Shown: positions 1 to 6,658, numbered from the stretch's first letter. The stretch is DNA of 6,658 bases from Clostridia bacterium (GCA_017615495.1 JAGAAA010000107.1:1-6658); one strand, 5' to 3'. Translations and numbers: made by a program. The notes: generated by a model not told the origin, from the letters alone.

Positions 1-57
1 CCGATTTTTTCCTTTTAAATAAATTTCGCCAAAGCGCAATAATATTACCTTTTCCAT
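1..57 (-). CDS. thiI: tRNA 4-thiouridine sulfurtransferase ThiI, first 19 codons only
   Basis: The window ends inside this gene. An ATG one base after the cysteine desulfurase stop opens a frame running without a stop to the edge, reading MEKVILLRFGEIYLKGKNR. The pattern 'iLlRfGEi.LKGkNR' is the hallmark N-terminus of ThiI, seen just before its NFLD and THUMP domains. ThiI adenylates U8 of tRNA and inserts sulfur passed from a cysteine desulfurase persulfide, making 4-thiouridine; in some bacteria it also supplies sulfur for the thiamine thiazole. The adjacent upstream desulfurase fits this pairing. Because only 19 residues are visible, the catalytic parts (PP-loop, and a rhodanese domain if there is one) cannot be checked. 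The identification rests on the N-terminal motif plus context, both of which are strong. Confidence 0.88.
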   Translation of the reverse strand, partial: MEKVILLRFGEIYLKGKNR

Positions 58-58
58 G

Positions 59-1195
59 TTATTTCCCCACGTATTTCTTCAAAATGTGATAGTTTTTAAG
101 AAGCTCGGACGCCAAAAGCGCCACTTCTTCCTTGGTGTTCTCCCGTCCGAAACTGACACGTACCACGCCGTCCGAGTATTCCTTAAGCCCCAGCGCGGCG
201 GGAATCCGGTCATGCGCGCGACGCGCCGAACACGCGGAGCCCGTACCGACCAAAATATCGGAAGCTTCCAAGGCGTGCTGCATCACCTCGCCGCGAACGG
301 TTTTAAAAGCAAAGGTGAAGATATGCGGTGAGCATCCGTCTTCCGAAATATACTTGATCTCCGCCGCTTCGGACAAGGCAGACTTAAGCATTGCGGTAAA
401 CGAACGGTATTTTTCGCTGTTTTGCGGCAGTTCCTTCACCGCTCTTGCCGCGGCAAAGGCAAACGCCATGATGCCGGAAACGTTTTCGGTAGAGGAACGA
501 ACGCCGTTTTCCTGCCCGCCGCCGTATAATAGCGGCGCAACGGTAACGCCCTTTTTGACGTAAAGCGCCGCGATACCTTTGGGCGCGCCGATCTTATGCC
601 CGCTGACGGTATATAGATCAACGTTAAGTTCAGCAAGATTAACGGGCACTTTGCCAAACGCTTGCACGCCATCCGAATGGAAAACGACGCCGGGATTGAT
701 GCTTTTTGCCGTTTTTACGAGTTTTGCAACGTCGTTGACCGCTCCCGTTTCATTGTTGACGTGCATTATTGAAATAAAAGAGGTATTTTGATCGATCAAA
801 GAAGCAAATGCGGCTTGATCCACCCGTCCGCACCCGTCCACGGGGCAAATACGGACCTCGTAACCCATGTTTTTTAAGGCGTTTGCGGCGTTAAAAACGG
901 CGGGATGCTCTACGGCAGAGATCAAAACGTTGGAGTTTTTTCTCTTTTTACTGCAAAAAACCGCCTGATTATCCGCTTCGGTGCCCGAAGAGGTAAAATA
1001 GATCGTGCCGTTTTGCCCTTTTAAAAGGCGCAAGATCTGCTCGCGCGCTTCGCCGATGCGGTTGTGTGCCTCCACCGAATAGCGATAATTTGCGGACGGA
1101 TTGAAGAATTCTTCCCGGTTGAAGTGGTTTACGATCGCGGTGACGTCATCGTCCACCCGCGTAGTAGCGGCGTTGTCAAAATACTTAAAGCTCAT
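59..1195 (-). CDS. Cysteine desulfurase (IscS/NifS family, class V aminotransferase), likely ThiI partner
   Basis: This PLP enzyme takes sulfur from L-cysteine to give alanine and an enzyme-bound persulfide. The 378-residue length is normal. Visible: YFDNAATT (5-12), GTEADN (71-76), H97 in VEHPAV (stacks on PLP), NNETGAV (147-153), HSDGVQ (173-178; D175 and Q178 contact PLP), SGHKIGAPKG with Schiff-base K201, GGGQENGVRSSTENV (225-239), and GTGSACSARR (317-326) with persulfide cysteine C322. The stretch after C322 lacks the SLEPS-type sequence of E. coli-like IscS and resembles ThiI-dedicated enzymes such as Bacillus NifZ. Because thiI starts one base downstream, the likely main role is passing sulfur to ThiI for 4-thiouridine in tRNA. 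A role in Fe-S cluster assembly remains possible; no iscU or sufU is in view. The start is an ATG with GGAGG upstream, inside the end of the membrane-protein gene. The symbol is left empty because iscS, nifS and nifZ cannot be separated here. Confidence 0.95.
   Translation of the reverse strand: MSFKYFDNAATTRVDDDVTAIVNHFNREEFFNPSANYRYSVEAHNRIGEAREQILRLLKGQNGTIYFTSSGTEADNQAVFCSKKRKNSNVLISAVEHPAVFNAANALKNMGYEVRICPVDGCGRVDQAAFASLIDQNTSFISIMHVNNETGAVNDVAKLVKTAKSINPGVVFHSDGVQAFGKVPVNLAELNVDLYTVSGHKIGAPKGIAALYVKKGVTVAPLLYGGGQENGVRSSTENVSGIMAFAFAAARAVKELPQNSEKYRSFTAMLKSALSEAAEIKYISEDGCSPHIFTFAFKTVRGEVMQHALEASDILVGTGSACSARRAHDRIPAALGLKEYSDGVVRVSFGRENTKEEVALLASELLKNYHILKKYVGK
64..68 (-). promoter_or_regulatory. 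Probable weak ribosome binding site of thiI
   Basis: The minus strand reads GGGGA, six bases before the thiI ATG and overlapping the end of the cysteine desulfurase gene. The match to the anti-Shine-Dalgarno is only moderate. With the one-base gap between stop and start (TAA-C-ATG), coupling to the upstream gene probably contributes. Confidence 0.5.
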
Positions 1196-1688
1196 TTTTA
1201 CTTCCTCCGATCAAAGCGAGCGCATAATCGTCAAGGGTCAGGATATACGCTTCGTTTTGATAGGTCACCACCTTATTTTGCGGTGTATAACTATTATCGT
1301 TTAATGCGTTTTTCAAAACAATGCGGTTCTTAATAAAGGACAATTTTATAATATTATTATCAAAAAAGTCCGAATTTTCCGCATTTCTTTCGACCAGAAC
1401 GTTTTCGTAAAGAAATTCCGTTTGCAAGCGCCCGTAAGACACCGTAAAACGGTCTTTTGCAAAGTGATATTCGACGACGCTAACGTTGCGTCCGATGAAA
1501 AAGATCGTCAAAGCGGACGCAAAGATCATGATCCCGGGAGCCACTAAGCCGAGGTACCTTTCAAACAAAACGAAAAGCACGATCAACGCGATGGATATGG
1601 TGATCATCAAAATAGCGATATACAAAAGCGAGCGTTTTGCAAACGCGATCGTCGGATCGGTATTCAGTACTTTGTAATCGTAATTCAT
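1185..1688 (-). CDS. Small membrane protein of unknown function, two N-terminal helices and a soluble C-terminal domain
   Basis: This 167-residue protein is not one I recognise with certainty. A short polar N-terminus (1-19, with K18 and R19) is followed by two hydrophobic segments, about 21-42 and 46-65, joined by a very short turn (ERY). R67 follows the second helix. The positive-inside rule then predicts a helical hairpin with both ends in the cytoplasm. Residues about 70-165 are soluble, with alternating hydrophobic and polar residues that suggest a beta-rich fold, for example VEYHFAKDRFTVSYGR and NRIVLKNAL, and a last segment YILTLDDYALALIGG. The layout, a hairpin followed by an 'EYxF...dxftVxyGr' sheet, recalls bacterial PH-like domains and clostridial DUF families such as DUF6106, but that is an impression, not an identification. 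There is no signal peptide and no catalytic motif. It starts inside the mutS2 stop codon (ATGA), has a good ribosome binding site and overlaps the cysteine desulfurase gene by 11 nt, so it is probably translated. Confidence 0.82.
   Translation of the reverse strand: MNYDYKVLNTDPTIAFAKRSLLYIAILMITISIALIVLFVLFERYLGLVAPGIMIFASALTIFFIGRNVSVVEYHFAKDRFTVSYGRLQTEFLYENVLVERNAENSDFFDNNIIKLSFIKNRIVLKNALNDNSYTPQNKVVTYQNEAYILTLDDYALALIGGSKNEL
1204..1208 (-). promoter_or_regulatory. Ribosome binding site of the cysteine desulfurase gene
   Basis: The minus strand reads GGAGG (extended GGAGGAAG) eight bases before the ATG at 1195, inside the final codons of the membrane-protein gene. It is a near-perfect Shine-Dalgarno and confirms the start that also gives the family's usual N-terminus. 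Confidence 0.85.
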
Positions 1689-3739
1689 TGCTTTTTCACC
1701 TTTTGCGCCGCGCTATGCTTTACCGTAGTGGTAAAGTTGCCTACTTTGACGATATAATCGCCGTTACGCTTAATACCGGTAACGAGGGCTATCCTGCCTA
1801 TCTTTTTGATATAGACCTCGTCCCCAACTTCAGCAACGCCGCCCACGAGTTCGGGCTGGATGTCCTCTTCTTCGATCTCCTCCCTATTGGAGATCTCTTC
1901 GATGCGTTTGCGAAGCTTTGCCGCCTCAAAATAATCCTTGGGTTGCGGATTATCGAGAAGCTTTTTGAGTTCCGCCAAAATCTCGTTGACTTCCTCAAGT
2001 GATTCCGAAACGCGACGCTTTACTTCGGAACGAACGGTGGCGGAAATTTTCTCGCGGAGGACGAAAAGCTTGTTCTTTTCCTCCTGAAGCGCCCTCTTTT
2101 CCTCTTTTAATTCGTCATTCAAGCGCTTTTCGAGGTCTTTTTCCGCTTCGGCGGCGCGACGCGCCTGATCGGCGGAAAGCAGTACTTCGTCAAAATTCAC
2201 ACGGTCTGCTCCGACTTTGCCCTTTGCTTCCTCGATGATATCAGCGCTCAAACCGAGCCTTGCGGCGATCTGCAGCGCATTTGAGGTGCCCGGCACGCCT
2301 ATTACCAAATGGAAAGTTGGCTCGTAGGTTTCGGGATCGAAGTCCATCGATGCGTTCTCCACCCCCGTCGTGCTGTAGGAATACTCTTTGAGTTTACCGT
2401 AGTGCGTGGTGATGATGGCTTTTGCGCCGCTTTGACGGATGCGCTCGGTGATGCAAACGGCAAGCGCCGCGCCCTCGTCCGGGTCGGTACCCGCGCCAAG
2501 CTCATCTAAAAGGATCAAAGAGTTTTGGCTATACTCGTCCATGATCTCCACGATGTTTTTGATATGAGACGAGAAGGTACTGAGGCTTTGCTCGATGCTT
2601 TGTTCGTCGCCGACGTCGCAAAATACGTGGTCGAAAACGGAGATCTCGCTTTCCTCTTCCGCCGGGATGTACAGTCCGCAAGCCGTCATCAGCACGAAAA
2701 GCCCCACGAGCTTGAGCGAAACGGTCTTGCCGCCCGTATTCGGTCCGGTGATCAGCAAAATATTATAATCCTTGCCGATGGAAACACTGACCGGCACGAC
2801 CTTTTCCCGCGGGATCAAAGGATGACGCCCTTTTTTGATGTTGATATACCCTCTTGCGTTTAAGATAGGCTCAGTGGCGTGCGTCGTCAAAGCGTAGGAC
2901 GCGCGGGCGAAAATAACGTCCATAGACGTTATGATCTCATAATCCGCGGTCAATTCATCCGAAATTACTGCCACCCTGGAGGTAAACTCGCGCAAAATGC
3001 GCTCTATCTCCGCTTTTTCGTCGGCGAGGAGCATTTTGAGTTCGTTGTTCATCTCCACGATAGCCATCGGCTCCACGTACAAGGTAGCGCCGGATGCCGA
3101 ACGATCGTGCACCAAGCCGTGGATAGCTCCTTTATATTCCTTTTTGACCGGAATAACGTAGCGGTCGCCGCGCATGGTTATGACGTTGTCCTGCAACGCC
3201 TTTTGATACTCGGGCGTAGAAACGTAGCTATTGAGTTTTGCGCGTAGGCGCTCCCCGTTGCGCTTGATCTCGCGACGAATAGCGCCGAGTTTTTCGGACG
3301 CGCAATCGTTCATTTCGGTTTCGGAAAAGATGCTTCGATCGATGTCTTCCGCAAGCGTGTTTTGCAAAAACAGCTGATTTGCCATCTTGGTTACGATGGG
3401 CGCGCGGCTTGGATCGAGCTTGGCGATGGAATTTTTAAGGTTCCTCGTGAGACGCAGCAACCGGGCGACCTTTAACAGTTCCCCCATCGTCAAAACGGAC
3501 ATCTTTTTCGCGCGAACGAGGGATTCCGTGATCTCGTCCACTTCAAAAGAAGGATAGCAGTTGCAGGAATTCATCGCGTAAAACGCTTCCGTCGTCTCGC
3601 TTTGGAGGGCGGACACGGCGGAAAGATCCCCCGTCGGCTCCGACTCAAGGATCATTTGCTTGCCCTTTTCGCTTCCGGCGCACATGGCAACGGCGGCAAG
3701 GATCTTATCAAGTTCCAAAGATTTAACGCTTTTGTTCAC
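1685..3739 (-). CDS. mutS2: MutS2 ATPase lacking the C-terminal Smr domain
   Basis: MutS2 is a homodimeric ABC-type ATPase related to MutS but outside mismatch repair. In Bacillus subtilis it senses and splits collided ribosomes; in other species it suppresses recombination. This protein has 684 residues from a GTG start. Visible in order: MutS2 N-terminal region (NKSVKSLELDKIL); core with RGDRYVIPVKKEYKG (190-204) and SASGATLYVEP (214-224); Walker A GPNTGGKT (332-339); signature loop STFSSHI (387-393); Walker B LILLDELGAGTDP (408-420); switch histidine in TTHYGKL (444-450); charged coiled coil about 515-620; KOW/SH3-like domain about 633-680. It ends in KHSAAQKVKKQ, where family members normally continue about 100 residues into a linker and Smr domain; no LDLRG or HGKGTG motif is present. 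GTG is chosen because GGAGG sits 6 nt upstream and the N-terminus then matches the family; an in-frame TTG at 3757 would place that GGAGG inside the gene. The stop overlaps the next gene as ATGA. Confidence 0.95.
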   Translation of the reverse strand: MNKSVKSLELDKILAAVAMCAGSEKGKQMILESEPTGDLSAVSALQSETTEAFYAMNSCNCYPSFEVDEITESLVRAKKMSVLTMGELLKVARLLRLTRNLKNSIAKLDPSRAPIVTKMANQLFLQNTLAEDIDRSIFSETEMNDCASEKLGAIRREIKRNGERLRAKLNSYVSTPEYQKALQDNVITMRGDRYVIPVKKEYKGAIHGLVHDRSASGATLYVEPMAIVEMNNELKMLLADEKAEIERILREFTSRVAVISDELTADYEIITSMDVIFARASYALTTHATEPILNARGYINIKKGRHPLIPREKVVPVSVSIGKDYNILLITGPNTGGKTVSLKLVGLFVLMTACGLYIPAEEESEISVFDHVFCDVGDEQSIEQSLSTFSSHIKNIVEIMDEYSQNSLILLDELGAGTDPDEGAALAVCITERIRQSGAKAIITTHYGKLKEYSYSTTGVENASMDFDPETYEPTFHLVIGVPGTSNALQIAARLGLSADIIEEAKGKVGADRVNFDEVLLSADQARRAAEAEKDLEKRLNDELKEEKRALQEEKNKLFVLREKISATVRSEVKRRVSESLEEVNEILAELKKLLDNPQPKDYFEAAKLRKRIEEISNREEIEEEDIQPELVGGVAEVGDEVYIKKIGRIALVTGIKRNGDYIVKVGNFTTTVKHSAAQKVKKQ
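1696..1702 (-). promoter_or_regulatory. Ribosome binding site of the small membrane-protein gene
   Basis: The minus strand reads AAGGTGA seven bases before the ATG that overlaps the mutS2 stop. The motif lies in the last codons of mutS2. It supports active translation of the unknown gene, by coupling to mutS2 or independently. Confidence 0.7.
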
Positions 3740-5915
3740 CGATATCCTCCGATACAACTTTCATCATATCACGCTTTTCTTCATCGTTCAAGCCAATAAA
3801 CCTATAAAATAGGTTTTTTGCCTCGTAGGGCTTGGGGTAAACGGTAACTTTGTCTTCATACATCGTAAAGTCGCAAGACGCCGATACCCGCCTCGTGACC
3901 AAATATCGACCGTCGGCGTTTTCGTAAAACATCTTGCTCGTTTTACCGCAATGGGCGCAATCGTAGCCGAACGCCACCGAAAACGGACAATGCGCAAAGT
4001 TCATCAAAGCCACTTTTCCGGCGCGAAAAACGAGGTTGCCCCGCCTGTTGTCTTCCACTGACGCACAAATAAAGTCCGCATCCGAAAATAAGGACGCCGT
4101 TTTGCCGTTGAAGACGTTCATTCCAAAACCGACGACGTACCCGCAGGGAAGCTTTCTCGCCAGCGCCACGCCGTATAAGTTATCGGTAAAGACGCCAAGC
4201 CCTTTAACTTCCGAAAGAAGCTTCTCAAAGAACGCAATTTCCCCGTTTCGCAAGATGCGCGGAAGGCGCAAATAGCACTTCCTATCCCCTGCGGCAGTCA
4301 CGAACGCCGTTAAGGTGGCTGCGCTTAAGGTTTCCGGCGTCAAAACGAACGCCGTTGCGTCGTCGTATTCTTTTTTGTAGGTCAAGTCGGCAATTTCAAA
4401 AACCGTTCCGCTTTGTTGCGGCAGGCTTTTGGTGAGCGCGATCTCTCCCGTAAAACGATAACTTGGCGTGTTTTGTTTTACGATCTCCGACGCCAAGGCA
4501 GCAAGCAGTTCGCGCCGTAAGGCGTTGGCTTCGCTGGTCAAAATATATATAGGCTCTTTGGTTTTATCGACAAAATTCGTGATATAAAAATCGGTATTGC
4601 CAACTTTGGAAAGCTTTTCAATGAGCGCGGCGTTGTCCCGGGAATTGGACGCGCTTGCTAAAGATTCGCTTTTAACGCTTTTTGCCACCTTGCCGCATCG
4701 CGCCGTAAATGTGAGGCGTTCGCCGACACCGCCTTCGAGGGTCATGGTGATCGGAAGAAGATTTTTGACTCTTTCCGCGGCGAGTACCGCTTTTGCGTTG
4801 GTGGTTAGACGAAGTTCATCCCCCGCTTTTACGCCGTCGCTGACGGGGATCACGTAGGCACCCTTTTCCTCTTTGACGGAAGTAACGTCGCTGCCGCCAA
4901 CTTCCAGCCCGTTGCGAAGTATTTTTACGCCATCTCCTTTTGAAAGCGCGTAGGACGACGCGACGCGCGCGAATTTATAACCGTTTCTGACGTCCACGGA
5001 CAAAACTTTGCCGATGGAAACACCCACGTGCGAGGAGGTCTTCACGTTGACGAGCGGCTTACTTTTGCACAAGGTGTACCCGTCAAAATACCCGCGATTA
5101 AAACTTTCGGAGAGGTTTAAAAGGTCCTCTTTTGTTTCCTTACCGTCCAAAATATCGCGGTAGTACTTGACGGCGGCGTAAACGTATGCGGGACGCTTCA
5201 AGCGCCCTTCTATCTTGATGGAATCCACGCCAAGCGCGGATAATTCCTTGACTTTTTCACCAAGAGAAAGATCTTTGGGCGAAAGGAGCTTGCCCGTTTT
5301 TATCGCGCGCCCTTCTTCATCCTTTGCCGTATAAGTCAAACGACAGGCCTGATTGCACACGCCGCGGTTGCCGCTGAGCCCGTACGTCTTGCTACCAAGC
5401 AGGCATCCGCCCGAAAAGGAAACGCAGATCGCGCCCTGTGCGAATATCTCCACCTCTTCCACCTGTTTTTTAATTTCGGGAATGTCGGAAAGCGGCGTTT
5501 CACGCGAAAGGATCAAGCGTTTGACGCGAAGATCTTTTAACACCTCGGCGTCCAAAGCGTTTTGCACGCCGGCCTGCGTGGATAAATGCAGCGGCACGTC
5601 GGAGATCTCCGAAAGAACCTTTACAAGCCCCAGGTCCGAAACGATCAAGGCGTCCGCGCCGCTTGCGGCGGCGGAGCGCGCAAGTTCCACCACGCGAGAA
5701 AGTTCCTCTTCCTTGACGGCGGTGTTTAAGGTAACGTAGACCTTAACGCCAAAAAGGTGAGCGTAACTCACCCATTCGGAAAGGTTATCCGTAGTAAAAT
5801 CGGATGCTTTGATACGCGCGTTGTGCTCGCCGAGCCCCAAATAAACGGCGTTTGCGCCCCCTTTGATAGCTGCTTTGAGGGCAAGTATGCTTCCTGCGGG
5901 GGCTAAAATTTCCAT
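3723..5915 (-). CDS. U32 family protein, long RlhA-like form; probable RNA hydroxylase and not a peptidase
   Basis: This 730-residue protein opens with MEILAPAGS, the classic start of the U32 TIM-barrel-like fold. The U32 signature is at about 156-171 (EIFAQGAICVSFSGGC), followed by GNRGVCNQACR at 182-192, which gives four cysteines: C164, C171, C187 and C191. Equivalent cysteines in the family (UbiU/UbiV, RlhA, TrhP) are known or proposed [4Fe-4S] ligands. Another family segment is FNRGYFDGY (272-280). A region resembling DUF3656 follows at about 385-480, then a C-terminal U32-like part with a second cysteine group (C643, C653, C656, C681). Family members RlhA (23S rRNA 5-hydroxycytidine) and TrhP (tRNA 5-hydroxyuridine) hydroxylate RNA, so RNA modification is more likely than proteolysis; the exact substrate cannot be read from the sequence. 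The ATG lies one base after the pheT stop with only a weak Shine-Dalgarno, suggesting reinitiation by ribosomes leaving pheT. The 3' end overlaps mutS2 by 17 nt. Confidence 0.9.
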   Translation of the reverse strand: MEILAPAGSILALKAAIKGGANAVYLGLGEHNARIKASDFTTDNLSEWVSYAHLFGVKVYVTLNTAVKEEELSRVVELARSAAASGADALIVSDLGLVKVLSEISDVPLHLSTQAGVQNALDAEVLKDLRVKRLILSRETPLSDIPEIKKQVEEVEIFAQGAICVSFSGGCLLGSKTYGLSGNRGVCNQACRLTYTAKDEEGRAIKTGKLLSPKDLSLGEKVKELSALGVDSIKIEGRLKRPAYVYAAVKYYRDILDGKETKEDLLNLSESFNRGYFDGYTLCKSKPLVNVKTSSHVGVSIGKVLSVDVRNGYKFARVASSYALSKGDGVKILRNGLEVGGSDVTSVKEEKGAYVIPVSDGVKAGDELRLTTNAKAVLAAERVKNLLPITMTLEGGVGERLTFTARCGKVAKSVKSESLASASNSRDNAALIEKLSKVGNTDFYITNFVDKTKEPIYILTSEANALRRELLAALASEIVKQNTPSYRFTGEIALTKSLPQQSGTVFEIADLTYKKEYDDATAFVLTPETLSAATLTAFVTAAGDRKCYLRLPRILRNGEIAFFEKLLSEVKGLGVFTDNLYGVALARKLPCGYVVGFGMNVFNGKTASLFSDADFICASVEDNRRGNLVFRAGKVALMNFAHCPFSVAFGYDCAHCGKTSKMFYENADGRYLVTRRVSASCDFTMYEDKVTVYPKPYEAKNLFYRFIGLNDEEKRDMMKVVSEDIGEQKR
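3746..3750 (-). promoter_or_regulatory. Ribosome binding site that fixes the mutS2 GTG start
   Basis: The minus strand reads GGAGG, then six bases (ATATCG), then GTG. It lies within the last codons of the U32 gene. It decides between the GTG at 3739 and an in-frame TTG at 3757: the motif is downstream of the TTG, so it can only serve the GTG. Confidence 0.85.
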
Positions 5916-5916
5916 T

Positions 5917-6658
5917 TTAATCTCTGAGCTTTGCGCCGAAAGTTTCCGCCATGGCGGTCAAAACGGAATCCACCGCTTTGTTGACCTCTTCGCCGTCTAA
6001 AGTGCCGTCGTCCTTGCGGAAAAGCAAGTTAAATGCGATGGACTTTTTGCCGGGAAGCACGCCGACGCCCGTGTAAACGTCAAAGATAGACGCTTGACGG
6101 AGGTATGCGCCGCCATTTGCGTAAATTGCCTTCAACATATCGCCTGCATAAACGTCCTCGCTTACCACAAACGCAAGGTCGCGCTGGATGGACGGGAACT
6201 TGCTGACCGGTACGAACGGCAGGAAGTCTAAGGCGTTGTCAATAAAGACGTCGAGGTCTATCTCGGCGATATAAAGCGCCGGATCGAACTTTCTCGTTTT
6301 GGCAACGGCGGGATGAAGTTGTCCCACGTATCCTGCCGTCTTACCGTCGATCTTTACAAACGCCTGACGATAAGGATGCAGGAAAGGTTCATTTGAAGGC
6401 ACGAAATCCACGTTGACGTTAAAACGATCCGCCAACGCTTCGATGACGCTCTTTAAGGAATAAAAATCTTCCTTTTCACCGTAAACGCCAATCATCAAAG
6501 TTTCCTTTTCGATGGCGGTATCGGTCATCGGAAGGGATTTGGGGAAATACGTCTTGCCGATCTCGTAGAAGGAAGCGTCTTTGACGCCGCGGGAATAGTT
6601 GGACGCGCAGATATTGAACATACTCGGCGCAAGGGTCGTGCGCATTACCGAAACGTCC
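5917..6658 (-). CDS. pheT: Phenylalanyl-tRNA synthetase beta subunit, C-terminal part (5' end outside window)
   Basis: PheT is the beta chain of the cytoplasmic alpha2-beta2 enzyme that charges tRNA-Phe with phenylalanine. The window shows the last 246 residues of a protein that is usually about 800 long. The frame stays open to the window edge: the codons before the first visible methionine read DVSV and continue into MRTTLAPSM, matching the family's conserved 'svmRtsLlp' segment, so that methionine is internal and not a start. Further family marks are YEIGKTYF (visible residues about 31-38), the FYSLKSVIEAL segment and HPYRQAFVKIDGKTAGYVGQLHP. A C-terminal ferredoxin-like anticodon-binding (FDX-ACB) domain spans about residues 152-245 and opens with KFPSIQRDLAFVV. 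The protein ends in GAKLRD, close to the family's usual GA-x-LR ending, so the 3' end is intact. pheS is probably upstream, outside the window (inferred). Its TAA stop lies one base before the ATG of the U32 gene. Confidence 0.96.
   Translation of the reverse strand, partial: DVSVMRTTLAPSMFNICASNYSRGVKDASFYEIGKTYFPKSLPMTDTAIEKETLMIGVYGEKEDFYSLKSVIEALADRFNVNVDFVPSNEPFLHPYRQAFVKIDGKTAGYVGQLHPAVAKTRKFDPALYIAEIDLDVFIDNALDFLPFVPVSKFPSIQRDLAFVVSEDVYAGDMLKAIYANGGAYLRQASIFDVYTGVGVLPGKKSIAFNLLFRKDDGTLDGEEVNKAVDSVLTAMAETFGAKLRD

Noticed and set aside
132..563. Plus-strand open frames across the window, such as this 143-codon frame and those at 2525-2863, 2879-3247 and 5353-5739
   Set aside because: They lie fully antisense to well-supported genes, lack convincing ribosome binding sites and family motifs, and have compositions typical of reverse-strand shadows.
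1340..1370. AT-rich patch with TATAAT-like and TATAAA-like words on the minus strand, a possible internal promoter for the cysteine desulfurase
   Set aside because: It is explained by Asn, Ile, Lys and Phe codons of the membrane protein. A TTGATA word nearby is only about 7 bases from the TATAAA, not the roughly 17 needed.
1185..1690. A frameshifted remnant of the missing Smr domain downstream of mutS2
   Set aside because: This stretch is filled by a coherent two-helix membrane protein with its own ribosome binding site; no HGKG-like or LDLRG-like coding was seen in it.
3740..3757. A longer mutS2 start at the in-frame TTG (3757)
   Set aside because: It would put the GGAGG ribosome binding site inside the gene and add six residues absent from the family's usual N-terminus.
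3723..5915. Collagenase or protease function for the U32 gene, as the family name suggests
   Set aside because: The cysteine pattern and long RlhA-like layout fit the Fe-S-dependent RNA or quinone hydroxylation members; no protease catalytic residues can be pointed to.
1..6658. CRISPR arrays, insertion sequences, tRNA genes, riboswitches or terminators
   Set aside because: Reading both strands by eye showed no spaced direct repeats, transposase frames, cloverleaf segments or hairpin-plus-T-run structures; coding sequence fills essentially the whole window.

Overview
The window is a compact, gene-dense stretch of a bacterial chromosome. All six protein genes lie on the minus strand, read from high to low coordinates, and none has a real intergenic gap. 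In transcription order they are: the 3' part of pheT (phenylalanyl-tRNA synthetase beta subunit); a long U32 'peptidase' family protein of the RNA-hydroxylase type; a mutS2 gene; a small two-helix membrane protein of unknown function; a cysteine desulfurase of the IscS/NifS family; and the first 19 codons of thiI. Neighbours either overlap (17, 4 and 11 nt) or are separated by one base. No terminator-like hairpin or convincing internal promoter was seen, so this looks like the interior of one translationally coupled operon.

Gene content and order (pheT next to U32 and mutS2, and a cysteine desulfurase directly before thiI), GGAGG-type ribosome binding sites and moderate GC content point to a Bacillota organism, most likely an uncultured member of the Clostridia. 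No closer placement is possible from the sequence alone. No mobile elements, CRISPR arrays, tRNAs, rRNAs or notable repeats were seen.

Most of the genes fit one theme, RNA and translation: charging of tRNA-Phe (PheT), RNA base hydroxylation that probably needs an Fe-S cluster (U32), ribosome-collision rescue or recombination control (MutS2), and sulfur delivery for 4-thiouridine in tRNA and possibly Fe-S clusters (cysteine desulfurase plus ThiI). The membrane protein is the unexplained member.

The most noteworthy departure from the textbook is the MutS2 protein. It has an intact ATPase, coiled coil and KOW-like domain, but stops where the C-terminal Smr domain would normally begin. The stop is embedded in a clean ATGA junction with the next gene, so it looks like a genuine short form and not a sequencing error. 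I see no clearly novel defence or mobile system here; this is mainly core genome.
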